44,846 nt of DNA from Planctomycetaceae bacterium (GCA_024642205.1 JAHEBQ010000054.1:1-44846), one strand, 5' to 3'. Shown: positions 1-8,783, numbered from the stretch's first letter. Numbers and translations are program-made. Notes: generated from the letters alone by a model not told the origin.

Positions 1-1083
1 GAGATAGCTGGATGATACCTCCTCAAGCCACACCGTCTGCCAGATGCCGGAAACCTGGGTATACCAAATACCTCGTGCATTGAGGGTTTGTTTGCCACGC
101 AACTGCCAGCCTTCCGTATCGTCTTCGACGCGAACGGTCAGCACGTTTCCGCCGTCTTTCAGAGCATCGGTGATGTCGATGGAAAAAGGAGTGTTGCCGC
201 CTTGGTGCGCACCAACAGGCTTTGCATTCACGAAGATCCTGCAACGGTAATCCACCGCCTCAAAATTAAGCAATTGCCGCTTGCCCTTGGCCCTGGTTGC
301 ATTGAATGACCGGCGATACCAAAGCGCCTCACTCGCGTCGAGCAAACGCTGTACCCCACCAAGTTTCGCTTCCAGGCAGAACGGCACCAGGATCTTTCCG
401 TCCCAGTCGGTTGGTATTTCATGTTGCTTGATCGGGGTAACTGCATAGTCCCAATACCCATTGAGGTTTTCCCATTGGCCGCGTTGCATTTGTGGGCGCG
501 GGTAATCGGTCCATGCATTCTCCGCGGTCATTGCTGCTCCCCATGTCGTGATCAGCTTGGATTCAAATGGTTTGGTGCTTCGAAGAGGAACTGGGAGAGC
601 CGGTATGTTGTCGGCATCAACCAGGTGAACATCGATGAACTGGCCACCATCGGTTTGACTGCAATGGACCGCCATCATGTTGCTGCCCGGCTTTAGCGTT
701 GAAAGCTGGTCTCGGGATATCGGTACGGTTTTGTATTCCGTTTGAAATCCCTTGAATACGCCGATGGAATTACCGTTGACATATATTTCTGCATTTTCGT
801 CGTGATGGATCAACAGTGCAGCATTTTCTGGTACCGTTTCAAGGACAAAGGTCTTTCGCAGCCAGATGTTTCTTGTGGCCCAGATGGTTCCCACCCGAGC
901 CCCGGGTGTATCACGCGTACCGAATCCGCCACTGGCCTGCTGCCAACGACTGTCATCAAACTCATTCGTTTGCCATCCGTTGTCGGGCTTGCGAAGCGTA
1001 AATCGCCAAGTATCAACGATCTCCTGTCCGAGTGTCGTCGAGGTCATCAGCAGAAGTAAAAGGATCGTCCAGTGTTGATTCAT
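1..1083 (-). CDS. Secreted glycoside hydrolase family 2 protein, N-terminal part (runs off the window)
   Basis: The frame opens at ATG 1083 and stays open to base 1, giving 361 codons of a longer protein. It starts with a signal peptide (MNQHWTILLLLL...TLGQ). A first jelly-roll-like region (about residues 22-150) carries DENAEIYVNG and is followed by a sugar-binding region with the pattern usual in GH2 enzymes: RPQMQRGQWENLNGYWDYA, LVPFCLEAKLGGV, ALWYRRSF, then FVNAKPVGAHQGGNTPFSIDIT. These match the beta-galactosidase/beta-glucuronidase sugar-binding fold. The catalytic TIM barrel lies outside the window, so substrate cannot be judged. It lies 206 bp downstream of a secreted aldose 1-epimerase on the same strand, which suggests joint extracellular or periplasmic sugar processing. 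Family is firm; specificity is unknown. Confidence 0.82.
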   Translation of the reverse strand, partial: MNQHWTILLLLLMTSTTLGQEIVDTWRFTLRKPDNGWQTNEFDDSRWQQASGGFGTRDTPGARVGTIWATRNIWLRKTFVLETVPENAALLIHHDENAEIYVNGNSIGVFKGFQTEYKTVPISRDQLSTLKPGSNMMAVHCSQTDGGQFIDVHLVDADNIPALPVPLRSTKPFESKLITTWGAAMTAENAWTDYPRPQMQRGQWENLNGYWDYAVTPIKQHEIPTDWDGKILVPFCLEAKLGGVQRLLDASEALWYRRSFNATRAKGKRQLLNFEAVDYRCRIFVNAKPVGAHQGGNTPFSIDITDALKDGGNVLTVRVEDDTEGWQLRGKQTLNARGIWYTQVSGIWQTVWLEEVSSSYL

Positions 1084-1289
1084 CGTGCGGCCTGGTCTGG
1101 AACACCTGCGGAGGCCACGGAATAACGACTCACGTCGTTTTGAAATCGGTTGGCCAGCGTCACAGTACGAACGACTCACGCGAGTCGGCATGAAAAGGCT
1201 CAACATTGGACATCCTCCCGTTTCTGGTTCGTTGATGGTCGGGGTTGTCCTGGCAGTCAAGAACCGCCAGGTTTGCCATTCAGCTCGAG

Positions 1290-2390
1290 CTATCTGGTCG
1301 AGAATTTGAAAATGGTTTGGGTTTTGTATTCAGCACCCGGCTTGAGAATCGTCGTCGGAAAGTCCGGTTGATTCGGGCTGTCTGGGTAGTGCTGTGTTTC
1401 CAGGCAGAACCCACCGCGATGCACATAGGCGTTTCCGGATTTGCCCTTCAATCGACCATCCAGGAAATTCCCGCAATAGAATTGAATTCCGGGCTCCGTC
1501 GTTTGGATTTCCAATACTCGACCTGTTGTCGGCTCATGAACCTGGGCGGCCAATGTCAGCGCACCGGCATCGCCGCCTTTGTCCAGTACCCAGTTGTGAT
1601 CGAATCCCAATCCGAACTTCAGCTGCTCGTGGTCCAGATTAATGTCACGGCCAATCGCTTTGGCGGTGGTAAAATCAAATGGAGTATTGGCGACGCTGGG
1701 TATTTCGCCGGTCGGGATCAAACCCGCATCAACCGGTGTGTAGCGATTGGCGTTAAGCATGAGTTGGTGATCGAGGATCGTCCCCTGCCCTTCGCCTTTG
1801 AGATTGAAATAGGTGTGTTGAGTCAAGTTGACAGGCGTCGATTTGTCGGTCGTGGCCTGGTAGTCGACGATGATCGAGTCTTGATCCGTGAGTGTGTAGG
1901 TCACTTTGATTTCAAGGTTGCCGGGATAGCCTTCTTCTTTGTCTTTTGCGAGGTAGGACAACTGGATTGTATTTTTCGATTCGTCATATCTGGCATCCCA
2001 GACCACTTTGTCAAAGCCAATGACTCCACCATGAAGATGGTTTTCACCGTTGTTTCTTGCCAGTGAATACTGCTTGCCATCGAGCGTGAATTCGCCTTTC
2101 GCGATACGATTTCCATAGCGGCCGACGATCGCTCCGAAATAGGGTTTGTCGACCGCATTGATATAGTCTTCGACCCGGTTGTATCCCAAGGCAACATCGG
2201 CCATTTTCCCTGCCCTGTCTGGCACGACGATCGACGTTATGATGGCACCGAAATTCGTGACCTTCACCGTCATTCCGTTGGCGTTTTTAAGCGTGTATAG
2301 CTTGATGGAGTCGAAATCCTCAACCTGAGCCAGGGTTGTCGAACTCACGAAAAGCAAGGCGAGCCAAATAAAGCAAATTCTCAAAATCAT
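1290..2390 (-). CDS. galM: Secreted aldose 1-epimerase (galactose mutarotase)
   Basis: The 366-residue protein interconverts alpha and beta anomers of aldoses. It has a cleavable signal peptide (MILRICFIWLALLFVSSTTLAQ), so it acts outside the cytoplasm, unlike the classical cytosolic GalM. Family landmarks are clear: GAIITSIVVPDR and VALGY near the start, FGAIVGRYGNRIA, the first catalytic histidine region NNGENHLHGG, the second histidine in TQHTYFNL, and the catalytic glutamate near the end in TTEPGIQFY. A GGGAG Shine-Dalgarno sequence about 8 nt upstream supports the ATG at 2390. It precedes the GH2 gene on the same strand and may be co-transcribed with it, supplying the right anomer after hydrolysis. 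Confidence 0.93.
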   Translation of the reverse strand: MILRICFIWLALLFVSSTTLAQVEDFDSIKLYTLKNANGMTVKVTNFGAIITSIVVPDRAGKMADVALGYNRVEDYINAVDKPYFGAIVGRYGNRIAKGEFTLDGKQYSLARNNGENHLHGGVIGFDKVVWDARYDESKNTIQLSYLAKDKEEGYPGNLEIKVTYTLTDQDSIIVDYQATTDKSTPVNLTQHTYFNLKGEGQGTILDHQLMLNANRYTPVDAGLIPTGEIPSVANTPFDFTTAKAIGRDINLDHEQLKFGLGFDHNWVLDKGGDAGALTLAAQVHEPTTGRVLEIQTTEPGIQFYCGNFLDGRLKGKSGNAYVHRGGFCLETQHYPDSPNQPDFPTTILKPGAEYKTQTIFKFSTR

Positions 2391-2634
2391 CCTGGTCTCC
2401 CTGGGAATTATGGTGAATGATGTATTTCAGATTCGTCACCGGCGAACAGATATTTCGCGAACCGTTTTACGACGATTCGATTGTTCCGTAATTTTGGCAC
2501 ATCTGAACTGCCATGCAATGAGACGACCTGACTGCGAGCCGAAGTATTTTGGCTGGCTGCGATCTAGTGCTGGCCTGGACATGACAATTCATGAAGAAGC
2601 GTTAAGGTCCTATTCCGGGCAGTAGAACACAAGT

Positions 2635-3519
2635 TCAGCCATTCAAAGCAAGACCCAGCCGATAGATCTCCTCGACTTCGAGCACCTGGTCGTTTGTTTC
2701 GAAGAGCATTTGAAGAGCGCGTTTGTGGATTTTCATTTTTAACCCACCAACGCCAATCGCTCCGTAACAAATCGACTGGCCACGTTTCTGACCGGCATCC
2801 ATGACGTCGATTCCATGAATACCTGCAGGTGGAACCGCGTTCAAGTCCACGGCAACCACGGGTGAATCTGGCCGCTGATTCCAGGTCATTGGCAACAGCT
2901 CAACTCCCGCCGCCCCCGCGGCGAACACGACATCGGCTCCTTCGATGGCTGCCAGGGCTTCGTTTGCGTTTCCCGATTGAGTCGGAACAAAGTCGCCAGC
3001 GGTTTTCGCTCGCAATGAATCACATATCGATCTGGCTTTTTCAATCTGCCGCGAACAAACCCGAATCGTCGGGGAGCATGAACCTGGTGCGGCCGGTCCT
3101 GAAATAATCTGCGCGATTCTCTGGCCGACGGGACCCGTGCCAGCGAGAATCGTTATTGTTTTTCCGGTCAGGTCCATGTGTTTTTCAGCGCAAATCACGG
3201 CCGCGGCGGCCGTGGTATTGCTACCATTGGGATCCGAAAGAACGGATACACGCAGCGGGCCAAAAAAGCACTTCTTCGCAGCGTTGACGAGTGCTTCCGT
3301 TTTCGCAACGTCGTTTCCGCCAAAGAACAAAGCCGTGTTTTTTAGATCCTGGGGGCCCCTGGTGAACATCGCGCCGTGAACCAGCGACTCGATCTGACCC
3401 GGGGTCACACCGGATTGTGTCAGGAGGTGCTCGACGCCGGAGTCAATCGCAACGATTGAATCAAACGTGCTTGCATGTGGATCTGGGTCGAACTGAATCA
3501 GGATTTTTGGCTTGCACAT
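2635..3519 (-). CDS. mtdB: NAD(P)-dependent methylene-tetrahydromethanopterin dehydrogenase
   Basis: The 294-residue protein oxidises methylene-H4MPT to methenyl-H4MPT in the C1 oxidation pathway that planctomycetes share with methylotrophs. The N-terminus KILIQFDPDPHASTFDSIVAIDSGVEHLL is written here only in part (QFDPDPHASTFD) and is typical of MtdB. The nucleotide-binding loop ILAGTGPVGQRIAQI lies mid-protein, followed by VVFAAGAAGVELLP. The frame is open further upstream, but the family begins right at MCKPKILIQF, so ATG 3519 was chosen. That start has no good Shine-Dalgarno sequence. It lies downstream of fae on the same strand but is separated by a strong terminator, so it probably has its own promoter in 3520-3638. 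Confidence 0.93.
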   Translation of the reverse strand: MCKPKILIQFDPDPHASTFDSIVAIDSGVEHLLTQSGVTPGQIESLVHGAMFTRGPQDLKNTALFFGGNDVAKTEALVNAAKKCFFGPLRVSVLSDPNGSNTTAAAAVICAEKHMDLTGKTITILAGTGPVGQRIAQIISGPAAPGSCSPTIRVCSRQIEKARSICDSLRAKTAGDFVPTQSGNANEALAAIEGADVVFAAGAAGVELLPMTWNQRPDSPVVAVDLNAVPPAGIHGIDVMDAGQKRGQSICYGAIGVGGLKMKIHKRALQMLFETNDQVLEVEEIYRLGLALNG

Positions 3520-3638
3520 CTTGTTTGAAGGTTGAATGAATCTAGGTTGACCACAGTGTCTCGCCTGCGATTCCTGATGATCCCGTCGCTGAGCTGCCAA
3601 ATACGACCGGGTCAGGATGATGAGCCAGGAATGACCAC

Positions 3639-3668
3639 AAAAAAAGCCCGCGCGAAACTGCACGGGCT
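3639..3668 (-). terminator. Rho-independent terminator of fae
   Basis: Read on the minus strand, AGCCCGTGC pairs with GCGCGGGCT (nine pairs including one G-U) around a six-base loop, followed directly by seven T. It begins 20 bp after the fae stop codon and separates fae from mtdB. Confidence 0.9.
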
Positions 3669-3688
3669 AATGATGCTTCCTTCAAAAA

Positions 3689-4186
3689 CTAGAAGCCCCG
3701 GAACGGGTGAGCAGCTTCTTCCTTTTGGGCAATCATTTCGTCGGCCGTTGGCGCGCCCTTCATTGCGTTGGCGATCGCCATCTTGGTTGCTTCGTAGTTG
3801 TAGTCATAGATCTTTTTGTCGTCTTCAGCTTGTGGATGAATGAACACACCGCAAACGCAGACCAGATCCTCACACTGATTTTTTGGAATGACTCCGTCAG
3901 CAACGCTGTCGGCCACGGCTTTGGCGACAGCAGCTTGCGCCGGTCCGAACATCTGAACCGCCTGCTTCATTCCCTTGATCGTGACTTTGGTGATCATCAC
4001 GGTAGCCGGCTTAACCGCAACGTTAGGGGTCAAGACCGCCAGCAGGTTCGAATGACCTTCGCTTTGAGTCGCCAATGCATTGGCAAACGCAGTGCCGACG
4101 GGGCCGTCCTTGCTTCCGATCATCAGATCAATATGAGCGATTTCGTTGTCCGCACCTGCGAGTGCTTCTCCAATGTGCATCGACAT
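3689..4186 (-). CDS. fae: Formaldehyde-activating enzyme
   Basis: The 165-residue protein condenses formaldehyde with tetrahydromethanopterin to give methylene-H4MPT, the substrate of MtdB encoded next to it. The sequence matches Fae over its full length. The proton-donating histidine lies in EIAHIDLMIGSKDGPVG (His18), followed by LLAVLTPNVAVKPATV and, near the C-terminus, VFIHPQAEDDKKIYDYNYEA. An AGGAG Shine-Dalgarno sequence 7 nt before ATG 4186 fixes the start. The gene is divergent from the ATP-grasp gene, with a palindrome in the shared upstream region. In planctomycetes the pathway is usually thought to serve formaldehyde detoxification or C1 handling rather than methylotrophic growth; that role is inference here. 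Confidence 0.97.
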   Translation of the reverse strand: MSMHIGEALAGADNEIAHIDLMIGSKDGPVGTAFANALATQSEGHSNLLAVLTPNVAVKPATVMITKVTIKGMKQAVQMFGPAQAAVAKAVADSVADGVIPKNQCEDLVCVCGVFIHPQAEDDKKIYDYNYEATKMAIANAMKGAPTADEMIAQKEEAAHPFRGF

Positions 4187-4283
4187 GGGATTCTCCTGGT
4201 CAATAAATGGGTTATCGTGATTTGTATTTCACACTCGCCATGGCTCGTGCGATTGGGGCTGGTTAGAAGCGGCTAGGTTATCA

Positions 4284-4298
4284 AACCGACCGTCGGTT
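4284..4298. promoter_or_regulatory. Palindrome in the fae / ATP-grasp divergent intergenic region
   Basis: AACCGAC-C-GTCGGTT is a perfect 7-bp inverted repeat around one central base. It lies about 100 bp upstream of the fae start codon and about 85 bp upstream of the chosen start of the divergent ATP-grasp gene. The position suits an operator shared by the two genes; no regulator is identified in the window. Confidence 0.4.
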
Positions 4299-4380
4299 GC
4301 CAAGCAGCCAAGCCGTCGGACGAATAATACGGTTTTCCGCGGCGAGCCATCGGAACTCAGAGCACAAAAAACTTGACCGG

Positions 4381-5658
4381 GTGAAATCGTTGAACGAAGG
4401 GTTGATCATTGTGGGCTCCAGCGTCCGGGCCTGGCTGCAAAGCGGTCGACGGGCCGGGTTTGACGTCGCCGCATTCGATTTTTTTGCGGACTGGGACACG
4501 CTGGATATGTTGGCTCCCTGTCGAGAGTCCTTTGCAGGCGAAGCCGGAGCCTTCGGCAGTTCGCTTCGGCGGATTGCCTCGTTCGGCGACCTGCTCGATC
4601 CAAAGCATGAACAAATCATCAACCGTTGCCGCGAGGCCCTGATTTGCGGCGGCTTCGAGTCCCACGTCGATTTGGTGGATTCCCTGTCAGCGAGAATCGC
4701 CGTGCTGGGGACGGACAAAGGACAATTAAGGCGAATTCGCGACCGACCAGGCGTATTCAAGTTTCTTCGACAAAATGGGTTTGCGATCCCGGAAACAAAG
4801 TTGAAACTCGGCGCCAGCGACGACCGGTCGGTCTGGCTAAGAAAAGAATGCGGGTCCTCTGGTGGTCAAGGCGTTCGCGCTGCCTGCGCGATGGACGTTG
4901 GGGTCGTTAAGGCAGATGACTACTTCCAGGCCAGGGTCCCCGGGACGAGCGTTAGTGCCGTGTTCCTGTCCTACCGGGCTCAGTGGGGCGATGTCAAGAC
5001 ATTGTTGTTTGGAGTAACACATCAGATCGTCGGTGATCCTCAGTTGGGCGCATCCGAATTCCAGTATTGTGGATCAATTGGTCCCATGGAGGTGTCACAC
5101 GAGATCTCGGATCAAATCAAAGCGATCGGAGGTTGCCTGGCCTGTGAGTTTGAAATACTTGGTTTATGGGGCGTCGACTTCATGGTTTCTGAAAATGTCG
5201 TTATGCCTGTGGACGTTAATCCAAGGTTGACCGCATCCATGGAGTTGTTCGAATGGACGTTTTTCAAGGTCAAGCCGGGGATTCGGAGTATCGTGGATCT
5301 ACACGTGAAGGCGTGTCGCGGACAACTGGATGTAACCGAATTTGCCAATTTGAAGCGGGCGATTTCATTCACCAACCGGCTGGTCGAAGGCAAGGCGATC
5401 CTGTTTCACCGGGGAAAACAAGCTCTGGGTATTTCCCCGGAAAAGTTTACTTTGATTCAACGAATGTTCGATTCCAGTTTCTTTGATTCGGCTGAACCGG
5501 GGTTTTCGGTTGCCGACATTCCGAATTCAGGACAATCGATCGAACCAGGGCACCCGATCCTGACGATCCGTATGCGGATGAAGTGTCATCGGATGTTGGC
5601 CAGGCTTCACCGGCAGGCGGCAGAGATTGCAGGATTTCTCGAAGATCGCCGTGGTTGA
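4381..5658 (+). CDS. ATP-grasp ligase, probably linked to C1 carrier (methanopterin/methanofuran-type) biosynthesis
   Basis: The protein (about 425 residues) has an ATP-grasp fold. After an N-terminal nucleotide-binding-like segment (LIIVGSSVRAWLQSGRRAGF), it has the central ATP-grasp core: LGTDKGQLRRIRDRPGVFKFL, the lysine segment VWLRKECGSSGGQGV, VPGTSVSAVFLS, and the metal-binding end GVDFMVSENVVMPVDVNPRL. ATP-grasp proteins of this kind sit in the archaeal-type C1 gene clusters of methylotrophs and planctomycetes; an archaeal relative, MfnD, ligates glutamate to tyramine in methanofuran synthesis. Being divergent from fae supports a cofactor role, but the substrate is inference. The start is uncertain: GTG 4381 was preferred over TTG 4297, which overlaps the palindrome and precedes sequence that does not look like protein. 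Confidence 0.75.
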   Translation: MKSLNEGLIIVGSSVRAWLQSGRRAGFDVAAFDFFADWDTLDMLAPCRESFAGEAGAFGSSLRRIASFGDLLDPKHEQIINRCREALICGGFESHVDLVDSLSARIAVLGTDKGQLRRIRDRPGVFKFLRQNGFAIPETKLKLGASDDRSVWLRKECGSSGGQGVRAACAMDVGVVKADDYFQARVPGTSVSAVFLSYRAQWGDVKTLLFGVTHQIVGDPQLGASEFQYCGSIGPMEVSHEISDQIKAIGGCLACEFEILGLWGVDFMVSENVVMPVDVNPRLTASMELFEWTFFKVKPGIRSIVDLHVKACRGQLDVTEFANLKRAISFTNRLVEGKAILFHRGKQALGISPEKFTLIQRMFDSSFFDSAEPGFSVADIPNSGQSIEPGHPILTIRMRMKCHRMLARLHRQAAEIAGFLEDRRG

Positions 5659-5663
5659 TCCAT

Positions 5664-5705
5664 AAAAAAAAAGCCGGTCTCAGAAGACCAGCTTGTCGAT
5701 TTTTC
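5664..5705. terminator. Bidirectional terminator between convergent genes
   Basis: AAGCCGGTCT and AGACCAGCTT form a ten-pair stem with one mismatch around a TCAG-type loop. On the minus strand the hairpin is followed at once by nine T, ideal for ending rimI; on the plus strand a run of T starts five bases after the stem, serving the ATP-grasp gene. Confidence 0.85.
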
Positions 5706-5744
5706 TAAGACAATATTTCGATGGCCGTCCGGGGACGGCCCAAT

Positions 5745-6266
5745 CTATCCCGCCAAGCGTTTGATCCGGTTGACCGGTTCAAGTGGTACGGCATTCTCGT
5801 TCTTGAAGCGATACTGCATGACGTAAGCGTCTTCAACCGTGTCGTCGTAGTAATCACGCAGCAGCGATACCGCACGGAAGTTGAGATTCTTGAAGAACAT
5901 CTGTGCGGCCAGGTTGGTCTCGCGAATCTCAAGCACAATTCGATTACGACGTTGCTGCGAGAGTTTGCCAATCAGCTTGTTGACCATTTGCTCTCCAATC
6001 CCTCGGCGTCGAACGTCGGGACGGACTGAGAAATTCAGCACATGGAGTTGGTCTTTGTGGAGTTCATAAATCATGAATCCGACGACGCGCTCGTCAAATT
6101 CAGCCACCATCCCGATACAATTTCGTTGGCGGAGGCACCGAATGAAGTCCTCTTCGGACCAGGGAAACTCGAAACTCGACTGTTCGATGCTTAATACTTC
6201 CGGCATGTCTCGCCGAATCATCCAGCGAATATGCACGTTCATGTCAAATTCATTCTTTGCATCCAT
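5745..6266 (-). CDS. rimI: Ribosomal protein S18-alanine N-acetyltransferase (GNAT family)
   Basis: The 173-residue protein has a single GNAT domain. RimI acetylates the N-terminal alanine of ribosomal protein S18. The family pattern is complete: IRRDMPEVLSIEQSSFEFPWSEEDF at the start (the F-x-x-PW signature is typical of RimI), VVGFMIYEL, the acetyl-CoA-binding motif VRPDVRRRGIGEQMV, then LEIRETNLAAQMFFKNLNF and the late tyrosine pair RDYYDD. An AAAGGA sequence about 9 nt upstream supports ATG 6266; a second ATG eight codons later is possible. It stands alone, and the shared terminator lies beyond its stop. A different GNAT target cannot be excluded, but RimI is the best call. Confidence 0.85.
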   Translation of the reverse strand: MDAKNEFDMNVHIRWMIRRDMPEVLSIEQSSFEFPWSEEDFIRCLRQRNCIGMVAEFDERVVGFMIYELHKDQLHVLNFSVRPDVRRRGIGEQMVNKLIGKLSQQRRNRIVLEIRETNLAAQMFFKNLNFRAVSLLRDYYDDTVEDAYVMQYRFKNENAVPLEPVNRIKRLAG

Positions 6267-7019
6267 CGACGACGTCCTTTGTCATAGCTGAACAACTGCC
6301 ATGTCATTCAGTTTGTGGTTGGCTTCCTACCTATTTCGAAGGGAAACGAGAATTCACATCCAAGCTCCCAATGAGAGTTAGCTGGGTAGACTTTTCCGCC
6401 TGCTCTGTTAAGCCGACCAAAACTCAACCTCTGCCCGATCTCAATTTTCGACATCACGTTGCTGAATTGGCAGTTCAACATTCGTGGCTGTCGGGAGGTA
6501 GATTAGCAAAACAAAAAAACAATGCCAAGGTTGAACCGGTCCGGTAAAACACGGAATTCTTGGGTGAAGTGAAAAAGAATTCCGGATTTGAAGCAAAAGA
6601 TGCGCCAAGGTTCGCTAGCAAGGCAAGTCTGATTCACCCTCAAATCCCCACCGATTACCCAATCGTGCTTACGCCGCCGCGGCTCCCTTTTGCGAGGCCA
6701 ACGACCCAGGATGAACCGACGCCTTGTTGCATGAACCTGCGGTGACAACGAGTTCCAAAGCGTTGTCCAAAAGGGGCACACCTGAGACGTACGTGGCTGG
6801 AAAACCCGGCTCGGCTGTCGCTTCGGAGCGGCAGTTGGACCGGACCAGATTCCCGTTTGCACGTAACTCAAAGTCAGGTTGAAACTATTGCTCGAGTTGA
6901 AAGGTATGGAGAATTGGCGAAAATAATCTCTGGTTTGATTCTCGGCTGAACCTCCGCTGTTTCGATAGCGCTGATTCGATGGGATCATTACGACTCTATT
7001 ACCCAACCCGATTGTCAAT
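6267..7019. other. Long intergenic region without a credible gene
   Basis: This stretch is the divergent gap between rimI and the DUF1559 lipoprotein gene and will hold both promoters. No reading frame has recognisable protein character. It contains an inverted repeat at 6552-6584 and one member of the AGACG...CCCGGCTC element family at 6784-6812. Confidence 0.6.
6552..6584. repeat. Perfect 10-bp inverted repeat with 13-nt spacer
   Basis: CGGAATTCTT (6552-6561) is mirrored by AAGAATTCCG (6575-6584). There is no T-run on either side, so it does not look like an intrinsic terminator. Function unknown. Confidence 0.6.
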
Positions 7020-8783
7020 ATGACACGTGTTTTGAACCCAGGCTGCCCACTCGTCTGCTGGATCTTTTTGTGCGGACTGTTCGTAACGATTTCTGGATGC
7101 GGCAGGCCCGACACCGTACAAGCTGTTCCGAGGTCTGGATCCAATCAGCCGGTGTTCGGACCCGGCAAAAAAATGGCGCTCGCCAAGTCTTTGAATGGGT
7201 TTGATTTGAGTTTTATTCACGAAGATCACTTTGCTTGTGTTTCGATCAATATTGCCAGATTGATGTCGAATTCTGATTTGGGTGAATTGCCTTTGGATAC
7301 CTGGGAGCAAGAACTTGGGAAACTGGTTGGAAAGAGTAATTCCAGCATCAACAGCATTGAACGGGCCTGGTTGCTACTTGACTGCAGCGGCCTTTCATTT
7401 GGCGATGACATCGGGCAAGTGTCTCCGCTGATTCTTGTCCTGGATTACAAATCGAAAATAGATGAATCAGAGTTAGCTGAGGCGAATCGGAAAACGGAGG
7501 AACAATCCAGAGAAAAGGGACTCAATTTGATTGCGTCGATGATCGGTGACAGTCGAATTGTGATTGGCAGCCCTGCGCTGACTTCCAAGGTTGCCTCGGC
7601 GAAGGGAGACGCGAATCTTGCGAGACAGTTAAAGCAGATGAAGCTCGATGGAGATATTGATGGGTTGTTCGACATTGGACCGATTAGAAGCACGTTGCGA
7701 TCCATGTTCGGCATGGTTGGAAGTTTTGGCGGGGAGGAAGTTGCCAAGATTTCTCGGCTTCCCGAAGTCCTGCAACGTGTCGAGATTTCGTGTTCGCTGG
7801 ACTCGAATGACATGTTGCGTGCGGTGGCGTATATCGATGATGACGAATTGACCGTAGAACTTGCCGACCTGTTCAATCAAACAGGACAATCCGGTGCTTC
7901 ATCAATCATGGGTAGCCAAATGCCGTTCGGGTTCGGCGGGTCTCGCTCCGGAGGCGGACGTGCAACCGAGATGATGCTCACGCCGACATCCGTCGAAGTC
8001 ATGAACGAGGTTGGGAAAGAGATATCGGAGAAGAACCTGTTTTCCGTCGTGGGAAAAGACCATCAAGTAACGCTTAAGCTTGGGAGACCAGGCAAGCTCA
8101 AGGAGTTGATTGCGGCGTCGATTTTTGACGCCAAGGGGCAAATTGAGCTGGCAACGCGGGTTGAGAACCTCAAGAAAATCGCCACCGCGATGGGGTCCTA
8201 CGTGGAAAAATACCAATGCTTCCCGCCCTGTGGCATTGTGAATCGATCTGCGGAAGGGCTGCCAAGTCAATTCAACTGGCGAGTGGGACTGTTGCCGTTT
8301 CTTGACGAACAAGCACTGTACGAACAGTTTGATTTTTCTAAACCCTGGAACAGCCCGGAGAATCAACTGGTCGCCAAACAAATGCCCAGCGTGTTTGCCG
8401 TTGTTTCCAAGGGTGAATCGGGAGTGCCGGGTTTAAAAACACGGTGGCACGTGGTCGGCGGAGATCTGGGTCTTTACAAGGGGGATCGGACCCCCACGAT
8501 TGATGAAATCACCGACAAGAAAATATGGACTGCACTGGTGATCGAAGGAGATCAGCAAACAGCGGTAAATTGGACAAAGCCCGGCTCTCTCAAAGTCGAC
8601 TCGGCAGAACTCGGTCAATTCGGGTTGAGTCAGGAGAATGGAATACTGTTTCTGAACGCCGCCTTGGAGCCCCGAATCATCAGGAAGGACCAAAGAAACC
8701 TGCATGATATCTTGACGCCCGACGGAGGTGAGACGATTCAACACGCCGATTTTCTACCTCTCCTGCCTGGCACATCACGCTAG
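7020..8783 (+). CDS. DUF1559-domain lipoprotein
   Basis: The 587-residue protein begins with a lipoprotein signal (hydrophobic stretch ending LFVTISGCGRPD; the cysteine at about residue 27 would be lipidated). The middle (about 60-370) is not recognised. The last 200 residues match DUF1559, a domain expanded in planctomycetes: KIATAMGSYVEKYQCFPP, FNWRVGLLPFLDEQALYEQF, PWNSPENQLVAKQMPSVF, and the terminal GIL-FLNAALEPR region. Most DUF1559 proteins start with a type-IV-pilin-like N-terminus; here the domain instead ends a membrane-anchored lipoprotein. Location is probably the outer face of the inner membrane or the outer membrane. No function is assigned. A short GC-rich dyad follows the stop codon. 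Confidence 0.85.
   Translation: MTRVLNPGCPLVCWIFLCGLFVTISGCGRPDTVQAVPRSGSNQPVFGPGKKMALAKSLNGFDLSFIHEDHFACVSINIARLMSNSDLGELPLDTWEQELGKLVGKSNSSINSIERAWLLLDCSGLSFGDDIGQVSPLILVLDYKSKIDESELAEANRKTEEQSREKGLNLIASMIGDSRIVIGSPALTSKVASAKGDANLARQLKQMKLDGDIDGLFDIGPIRSTLRSMFGMVGSFGGEEVAKISRLPEVLQRVEISCSLDSNDMLRAVAYIDDDELTVELADLFNQTGQSGASSIMGSQMPFGFGGSRSGGGRATEMMLTPTSVEVMNEVGKEISEKNLFSVVGKDHQVTLKLGRPGKLKELIAASIFDAKGQIELATRVENLKKIATAMGSYVEKYQCFPPCGIVNRSAEGLPSQFNWRVGLLPFLDEQALYEQFDFSKPWNSPENQLVAKQMPSVFAVVSKGESGVPGLKTRWHVVGGDLGLYKGDRTPTIDEITDKKIWTALVIEGDQQTAVNWTKPGSLKVDSAELGQFGLSQENGILFLNAALEPRIIRKDQRNLHDILTPDGGETIQHADFLPLLPGTSR

Noticed and set aside
1245..2066. Plus-strand frame of 273 codons opposite galM
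   Set aside because: Shadow of the galM coding sequence, which has full family motifs on the other strand.
4297..4380. Upstream TTG start for the ATP-grasp gene
   Set aside because: No ribosome binding site, overlaps the 15-bp palindrome, and the added residues do not resemble the family N-terminus.
6503..7144. Minus-strand open frame of 213 codons in the rimI/DUF1559 gap
   Set aside because: No recognisable domain, composition unlike a protein, overlaps the start of a certain gene, and no ribosome binding site.
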